Source of the DNA: Pseudomonas sp.
Lineage (GTDB): Bacteria > Pseudomonadota > Gammaproteobacteria > Pseudomonadales > Pseudomonadaceae
DNA length: 5,294 nt
Direction: 5' to 3'
Assembly: GCA_030654635.1 (NCBI GenBank)
Contig: JAURXE010000104.1
Span: 1 to 5,294, forward strand
Part shown: in pieces, positions 1 to 5,294 of the stretch
Layout of the letters: each line of letters starts with the position of its first letter
Numbering within the stretch: position 1 is the stretch's first letter
Translations under genes and position numbers: made by a program
Notes under the pieces: generated by a model
Told to the model about the DNA's origin: nothing
The model's input: only the letters and a program-made list of their open reading frames with translations
Database searches by the model: none

Positions 1-648
1 GGCCTGCCGGAAGTTAATCGGGCCAAGATCCAGCAAGCGCGCTTGATTGCCGTGGCGGGCTGCTACCCGACTGCCACTCAGCTGGGCTTTCTGCCGTTGC
101 TGGAGGCGGGAATCGCCGATAACAGCCGCTTGATTGCCGACTGCAAATCCGGCGTCAGTGGCGCCGGTCGTGGTGCTAGCGTCGGCTCGCTATTTAGCGA
201 AGCCGGTGAAAACATGAAAGCCTATGGGGTGAAAGGCCATCGGCACCTGCCGGAAATCAGCCAAGGCCTGCGCCGGGCAGCCGGTGGCGAGATTGGCTTG
301 ACCTTCGTACCACACTTGACGCCGATGATTCGCGGCATTCACGCCACGCTGTACGCGACAGTGGCGGACCGCTCGATTGATCTGCAAGGGCTGTTCGAGC
401 GGCGTTACGCCAACGAGCCTTTTGTCGATGTGATGCCGGCCGGCAGCCATCCAGAAACTCGTAGCGTACGCGGTGCCAACGTCTGTCGTTTAGCCGTGCA
501 TCGCCCGCAAGGCGGCGATCTGGTGGTGGTGTTGTCGGTGATAGATAACCTGGTCAAGGGCGCTTCAGGCCAAGCCATACAGTGCATGAATATCCGTTTG
601 GGCCTGAATGAGGGCTTGGGCTTGGGGCATGCGGCGCTGCTGCCTTAA
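1..648 (+). CDS. argC: N-acetyl-gamma-glutamyl-phosphate reductase, C-terminal part (5' end cut by the window)
   Basis: ArgC catalyses the NADPH-dependent reduction of N-acetylglutamyl-5-phosphate to the semialdehyde, the third step of arginine biosynthesis, in the cytoplasm. The reading frame is open from base 1, so 215 codons plus the stop are present. The usual length is about 344 residues, so roughly the first 129, including the NADP-binding Rossmann glycine motif, lie to the left. The catalytic cysteine is in the motif AGCYPTA at visible codon 21, which projects to about residue 150, as expected for the family. Further family signatures are [10 protein letters not shown] (codons 48-57), GHRHLPEI (80-87, with histidines of the active-site region) and [16 protein letters not shown] at 43 could be mistaken for a start, but homology runs upstream of it through GLPEVNR. 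No convincing intrinsic terminator follows. The next gene, erpA, seems to have its own promoter. Confidence 0.96.
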   Translation, partial: GLPEVNRAKIQQARLIAVAGCYPTATQLGFLPLLEAGIADNSRLIADCKSGVSGAGRGASVGSLFSEAGENMKAYGVKGHRHLPEISQGLRRAAGGEIGLTFVPHLTPMIRGIHATLYATVADRSIDLQGLFERRYANEPFVDVMPAGSHPETRSVRGANVCRLAVHRPQGGDLVVVLSVIDNLVKGASGQAIQCMNIRLGLNEGLGLGHAALLP

Positions 649-686
649 GCGCACCATTGGTCGCCAGGCATGGCGGGTGGTGGAGA

Positions 687-711
687 ATAGTTGACCAGTT
701 TGGTCGGGTAA
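687..711 (+). promoter_or_regulatory. Candidate type 1 IscR operator overlapping the erpA promoter
   Basis: This 25-bp partial palindrome has a core of GACCA (693-697), spacer GTT, and TGGTC (701-705). It is flanked by ATAG on the left and by GGGTAA on the right. Compared with the enterobacterial type 1 IscR consensus as I remember it (ATASYYGACTR, three W, YAGTCRRSTAT), about 21 of 25 positions agree. Two of the mismatches are a paired T-to-C and A-to-G exchange that keeps the dyad symmetry. In E. coli, erpA belongs to the IscR regulon. Here the site covers the -35 box, so [2Fe-2S]-IscR should repress and apo-IscR should relieve repression. That regulatory role is inference. Confidence 0.55.
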
Positions 712-720
712 GCGGATAAT
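691..720 (+). promoter_or_regulatory. Predicted sigma70 promoter of erpA
   Basis: The -35 box TTGACC (691-696, 5 of 6 consensus bases) and the -10 box GATAAT (715-720, 5 of 6) are separated by 18 bp. Transcription would start near 727, leaving a leader of about 36 nt before the erpA ATG. It is the best promoter match in the argC-erpA gap. The -35 box lies inside the candidate IscR operator. It was identified by eye only. Confidence 0.6.
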
Positions 721-751
721 GCTTGCCTAAAGCAGTAGGGCGCATAGCGTC

Positions 752-756
752 AGGAG
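752..756 (+). promoter_or_regulatory. Ribosome binding site of erpA
   Basis: AGGAG lies 6 bases before the ATG at 763, which is near-ideal spacing. It supports this start for erpA over any alternative. Confidence 0.8.
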
Positions 757-762
757 AGCAGC

Positions 763-1113
763 ATGAGCGTCGAAACCTTCACACCCAGTCCTTTGCAGTT
801 CACCCCGGGTGCGGCCAACAAGGTAAAAAGCCTGGTCGAGGAAGAGGGCAATCCGCGTTTGAAATTACGTGTGTTTGTTACCGGCGGCGGCTGCTCGGGC
901 TTCCAGTATGGTTTTACCTTCGATGATGAGTTGGCCGACGATGACACCATCGTTGAGCGCGAAGGCGTTAGTTTGGTAGTCGACCCGATGAGCTTCCAGT
1001 ACCTAGCCGGTTCTGAAGTGGACTATCAAGAAGGTTTGGAAGGCTCGCGGTTTGTGATCAAAAACCCGAACGCCTCGAGCACCTGTGGTTGCGGGCAGTC
1101 GTTTACGATCTGA
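763..1113 (+). CDS. erpA: A-type iron-sulfur cluster carrier ErpA
   Basis: ErpA is a small cytoplasmic A-type carrier that receives Fe-S clusters from the scaffold machinery and passes them to apo-enzymes, notably the isoprenoid enzymes IspG and IspH. The 116-residue length is typical (E. coli ErpA has 114). The three cluster ligands are present: Cys44 in [11 protein letters not shown], and Cys108 and Cys110 in the C-terminal motif STCGCGQSF. The spacing Cys-x63-Cys-x-Cys is as expected for HesB/IscA/SufA proteins. Residues 84-101 (SEVDYQEG to FVIKNPN) match ErpA better than IscA or SufA. The start is fixed by a good AGGAG site. The gene has its own promoter with a probable IscR operator, a hairpin follows the stop, and it runs convergent to anmK, so it is probably monocistronic. 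The other A-type carriers are the only serious alternatives. Confidence 0.95.
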   Translation: MSVETFTPSPLQFTPGAANKVKSLVEEEGNPRLKLRVFVTGGGCSGFQYGFTFDDELADDDTIVEREGVSLVVDPMSFQYLAGSEVDYQEGLEGSRFVIKNPNASSTCGCGQSFTI

Positions 1114-1129
1114 TTCGGACGTTACCTCT

Positions 1130-1165
1130 ACAATGCCGCGCTTATGCGCGGCATTGTCGTTTCTG
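1130..1165 (+). terminator. Intrinsic terminator of erpA (possibly bidirectional)
   Basis: A perfect 12-bp stem ACAATGCCGCGC (1130-1141), a TTAT loop, and GCGCGGCATTGT (1146-1157) begin 16 bases after the erpA stop. The stem is GC-rich towards the loop. The following CGTTTCTG is only a short, broken T-run, so efficiency is uncertain. On the minus strand no T-run follows the hairpin, so it would serve anmK less well. Confidence 0.72.
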
Positions 1166-1194
1166 TGGAGCGGGAAAGTAGCCATCTCGGCCAA

Positions 1195-3708
<2,514 letters not shown>

Positions 3709-3730
3709 AAGTGGGCAGGATTCTTAAGTA

Positions 3731-3778
3731 ATGAAAATGACAATGAAAATGAAAATGAAAATGAAAATGAAAATGAAA
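3731..3778. repeat. Tandem hexanucleotide repeat, eight ATGAAA units
   Basis: Eight contiguous 6-bp units run from 3731 to 3778. All read ATGAAA except the second, which is ATGACA. The tract lies in the divergent mepM-tyrS gap, 23 to 70 nt upstream of the mepM ATG. On the mepM strand it reads as a pyrimidine-rich TTTCAT array. A degenerate A/G-rich stretch (GAAACGAAAGGTGAAAAG, 3779-3796) continues beyond it. Short tandem repeats of this kind can change copy number by replication slippage. An effect on mepM expression is inference. Confidence 0.95.
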
Positions 3779-3811
3779 GAAACGAAAGGTGAAAAGTCCT
3801 ACTGGCTGCTT

Positions 3812-3840
3812 AAAATATAAGCAAAGCGTGGGTGAGGCAA
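3812..3840 (-). promoter_or_regulatory. Tentative promoter of the mepM-anmK operon
   Basis: On the minus strand TTGCCT (3840-3835) could be the -35 box. The -10 box would be TATATT (3819-3814, 15-bp spacer) or the overlapping TATTTT (3817-3812, 17-bp spacer). Transcription would start near 3805. That would give a leader of roughly 100 nt holding the whole hexamer repeat. The match is modest and the AT-rich context makes chance hits likely. Confidence 0.35.
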
Positions 3841-3877
3841 CCCTTGTGTTGCTGAAGATGGCTGCATGGCGCGAAAC

Positions 3878-3905
3878 TTGTAATTAGTCCGCGATCTTGT
3901 ATGGT
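3878..3905 (+). promoter_or_regulatory. Tentative promoter of tyrS
   Basis: TTGTAA (3878-3883) and TATGGT (3900-3905) are separated by 16 bp. Each matches four of six consensus bases. Transcription would start near 3912, about 30 nt before the ATG at 3943. It is the best candidate between the repeat and tyrS, but weak. Confidence 0.3.
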
Positions 3906-3942
3906 TGGTTCCCTTTAATTTTTGAGTGGTTGTGAGTCTGTG

Positions 3943-5154
3943 ATGAAGTCGGTTGAAGAGCAGTTGGCGCTAATTAAGCGCGGCGCGGAAGAGGTGTTGG
4001 TCGAGTCGGAATTGGTCGCGAAGCTTAAGCGTGGTCAACCGCTACGGATCAAGGCCGGATTCGATCCAACTGCCCCCGATCTGCATCTCGGGCACACGGT
4101 ACTTATTAATAAGCTGCGTCAGTTTCAAGAGCTTGGGCATCAGGTGGTGTTTCTGATCGGTGATTTCACCGGGATGATTGGCGATCCGAGCGGTAAAAGC
4201 GCCACGCGACCGCCGCTGACCCGTGAGCAGGTGCTGGAAAATGCTGAGACCTATAAGAGTCAGGTGTTCAAGATTCTTGATCCAGCCAAAACCGAGGTGG
4301 CCTTCAACTCTACTTGGATGGATCAGCTCAGTCCGGCGGATTTTATCCGTCTAACCTCGCAGTACACGGTCGCGCGCATGCTTGAACGTGACGACTTCAG
4401 TAAGCGTTACTCAACCAATCAACCGATTGCCATTCATGAGTTTCTCTACCCGCTAGTTCAGGGCTATGACTCGGTGGCGCTGCATGCTGATATCGAGCTG
4501 GGTGGCACCGATCAGAAATTCAACCTGTTGATGGGGCGCGAACTGCAGCGCGCCTATGGGCAGGAGCCGCAAGTGATCCTGACTATGCCGCTGTTGGAAG
4601 GTTTGGATGGCGTCAAGAAGATGTCCAAGTCGCTCGGCAACTATGTGGGGATCCAGGAATCGCCAGGGGTTATGTATAGCAAGCTGGTGTCGATTCCGGA
4701 TGCGTTGATGTGGCGCTACTTCGAATTGCTGAGCTTCCGCTCGATGGATGAGATTGCTGCCTTTAAGTGTGATGTTGAGGCGGGTGCCAACCCGCGCGAT
4801 ATCAAAATTCTGCTGGCTGAAGAAATTGTTGCGCGGTTTCATGGCGCTGAGGCGGCTGCCACTGCGCATCGCGCGGCAGGCAACCGTATGAAGGAGGGGG
4901 AGCTTCCAGAGGATTTGCCGGAGATTGAATTGTTGTCTGCCGAGGCCTTGCCTATTTCGTCCCTGCTTAATAAGGCTGGGATGGTAAAGAACGCAGCGGC
5001 CGCTCGCGACTTGCTGGCTTCTGGCGCGGTGCGTATAGATGGTGCGGTAGTGGATCGTGAGTTCGTCTTTGCTTGCGGCGCTACCCACGTCTGCCAGGCC
5101 GGCAAGAAGGCATTTGCACGCATTACGCTTAAGTTTGACTCGTCCATAAATTAA
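3943..5154 (+). CDS. tyrS: Tyrosyl-tRNA synthetase
   Basis: This class I aminoacyl-tRNA synthetase charges tRNA-Tyr with tyrosine, using ATP, in the cytoplasm. The protein has 403 residues from the chosen ATG. The Rossmann catalytic domain begins at [15 protein letters not shown] (37-51, with the HIGH-type box HLGH at 48-51). It continues through [16 protein letters not shown] (70-85), the tyrosine-pocket stretch YPLVQGYDS (169-177) and [10 protein letters not shown] (185-194) to the KMSKS loop (226-230). A C-terminal S4 RNA-binding domain covers about 337-397. An in-frame TTG at 3922 would add seven residues, but ATG 3943 is preferred because known Pseudomonas homologues, as I recall them, begin [15 protein letters not shown] (3932-3936) lies 6 bases before this ATG as a weak ribosome site. 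Pseudomonas can carry two TyrRS genes; this copy, next to an rRNA operon, resembles the form called TyrZ in P. aeruginosa. Confidence 0.96.
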   Translation: MKSVEEQLALIKRGAEEVLVESELVAKLKRGQPLRIKAGFDPTAPDLHLGHTVLINKLRQFQELGHQVVFLIGDFTGMIGDPSGKSATRPPLTREQVLENAETYKSQVFKILDPAKTEVAFNSTWMDQLSPADFIRLTSQYTVARMLERDDFSKRYSTNQPIAIHEFLYPLVQGYDSVALHADIELGGTDQKFNLLMGRELQRAYGQEPQVILTMPLLEGLDGVKKMSKSLGNYVGIQESPGVMYSKLVSIPDALMWRYFELLSFRSMDEIAAFKCDVEAGANPRDIKILLAEEIVARFHGAEAAATAHRAAGNRMKEGELPEDLPEIELLSAEALPISSLLNKAGMVKNAAAARDLLASGAVRIDGAVVDREFVFACGATHVCQAGKKAFARITLKFDSSIN

Positions 5155-5157
5155 GTC

Positions 5158-5185
5158 TTGACGGGATAATCTGAGGGCCTATAAT
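5158..5185 (+). promoter_or_regulatory. rRNA operon promoter P1
   Basis: TTGACG (5158-5163, 5 of 6) and a perfect TATAAT (5180-5185) are separated by 16 bp and followed by a GC-rich discriminator GCGCACCTC, the hallmark of stringently controlled rRNA promoters. The -35 box begins 3 bases after the tyrS stop codon. The AT-rich stretch before it, from about 5127 through the last tyrS codons, could serve as an UP element. The role as an rrn promoter is inferred from promoter form and from the known gene order. Confidence 0.8.
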
Positions 5186-5209
5186 GCGCACCTCTTACGG
5201 CGTAGACCT

Positions 5210-5231
5210 CTCGTAAAACTCCTTGTAAAAC
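5210..5231 (+). repeat. Two direct copies of CTYGTAAAAC between the rRNA promoters
   Basis: CTCGTAAAAC (5210-5219) and CTTGTAAAAC (5222-5231) repeat with a 12-bp period. The second copy also forms a small inverted repeat, CTTGT-AAA-ACAAG (5222-5234). The pair sits about 60 to 80 bp upstream of the expected P2 start. That position is compatible with distal activator or UP-type DNA, but no function is shown. Confidence 0.5.
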
Positions 5232-5283
5232 AAGAAGTTAGCTTTAAATGAGGGGTTGCAAAGCAGCGAAATCTGCGTAGAAT
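5230..5283 (+). promoter_or_regulatory. rRNA operon promoter P2 with AT-rich upstream element
   Basis: TTGCAA (5256-5261) and TAGAAT (5278-5283) are separated by 16 bp and followed by a GC-rich discriminator GCGCCGGGCT. The form GGGGTTGCAA...TAGAATGCGCC is what I recall from Pseudomonas rRNA operon promoters. The AT-rich block at about 5230-5250 lies where an UP element would be, at -60 to -40 from a start near 5290. The 16S gene itself is not in the window. Confidence 0.8.
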
Positions 5284-5294
5284 GCGCCGGGCTG

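Noticed and set aside
652..682. Two-part hairpin after argC (CACCA with TGGTG, and CGCCA with TGGCG around GGCA) as an argC terminator
   Set aside because: The stems are short with an unequal internal loop, and GAGAATAG rather than a T-run follows. Termination cannot be claimed from this.
3731..3778. CRISPR array or mobile-element footprint at the repeat tract
   Set aside because: The units are contiguous 6-mers with no spacers, no flanking inverted repeats and no target-site duplication, so a simple-sequence repeat explains them.
4453..5088. Long minus-strand open frame (211 codons) inside tyrS
   Set aside because: tyrS is intact on the other strand with HIGH and KMSKS motifs. The antisense frame has no recognisable domain and is expected by codon bias.
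5196..5218. TTACG...CGTAA inverted repeat after tyrS as a tyrS terminator
   Set aside because: Only five pairs with a 12-base loop and no T-run after it. It also lies downstream of the P1 start, in the rRNA leader.

Overview
The window looks like a chromosomal housekeeping segment of a Pseudomonas-type gammaproteobacterium. The basis is gene order and close protein resemblance, from memory, to the Pseudomonas block argC - erpA / anmK - M23 peptidase (MepM-like) / tyrS - rRNA operon. No phage, transposon, CRISPR, toxin-antitoxin or other accessory cargo is visible. I did not find an undescribed multi-gene system. The interesting material is in the intergenic regions.

Layout. Positions 1-648 (+) carry the C-terminal 215 codons of argC, cut by the left edge. 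A 114-bp gap (649-762) holds a good sigma70-type promoter. Its -35 box lies inside a 25-bp palindrome that closely resembles a type 1 IscR operator. erpA follows (763-1113, +). A convergent gap (1114-1226) has a 12-bp perfect hairpin and a second stem-loop that overlaps the anmK stop codon. anmK (2315-1227, -) and a MepM-like endopeptidase (3708-2320, -) form a tight two-gene operon with a 4-bp gap. The divergent gap between mepM and tyrS (3709-3942) is AT-rich and contains eight tandem ATGAAA hexamers. tyrS occupies 3943-5154 (+). The last 140 bases carry two tandem rRNA-type promoters. These should drive a ribosomal RNA operon that starts beyond the right edge.

How the genes fit together. 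argC belongs to arginine biosynthesis. erpA delivers Fe-S clusters and appears to be controlled by Fe-S status through IscR. The mepM-anmK pair joins a periplasmic cross-link-cleaving hydrolase to a cytoplasmic kinase that recycles the anhydro-sugar released during wall turnover. tyrS and the rRNA operon are translation genes read in the same direction, with no clear terminator between them.
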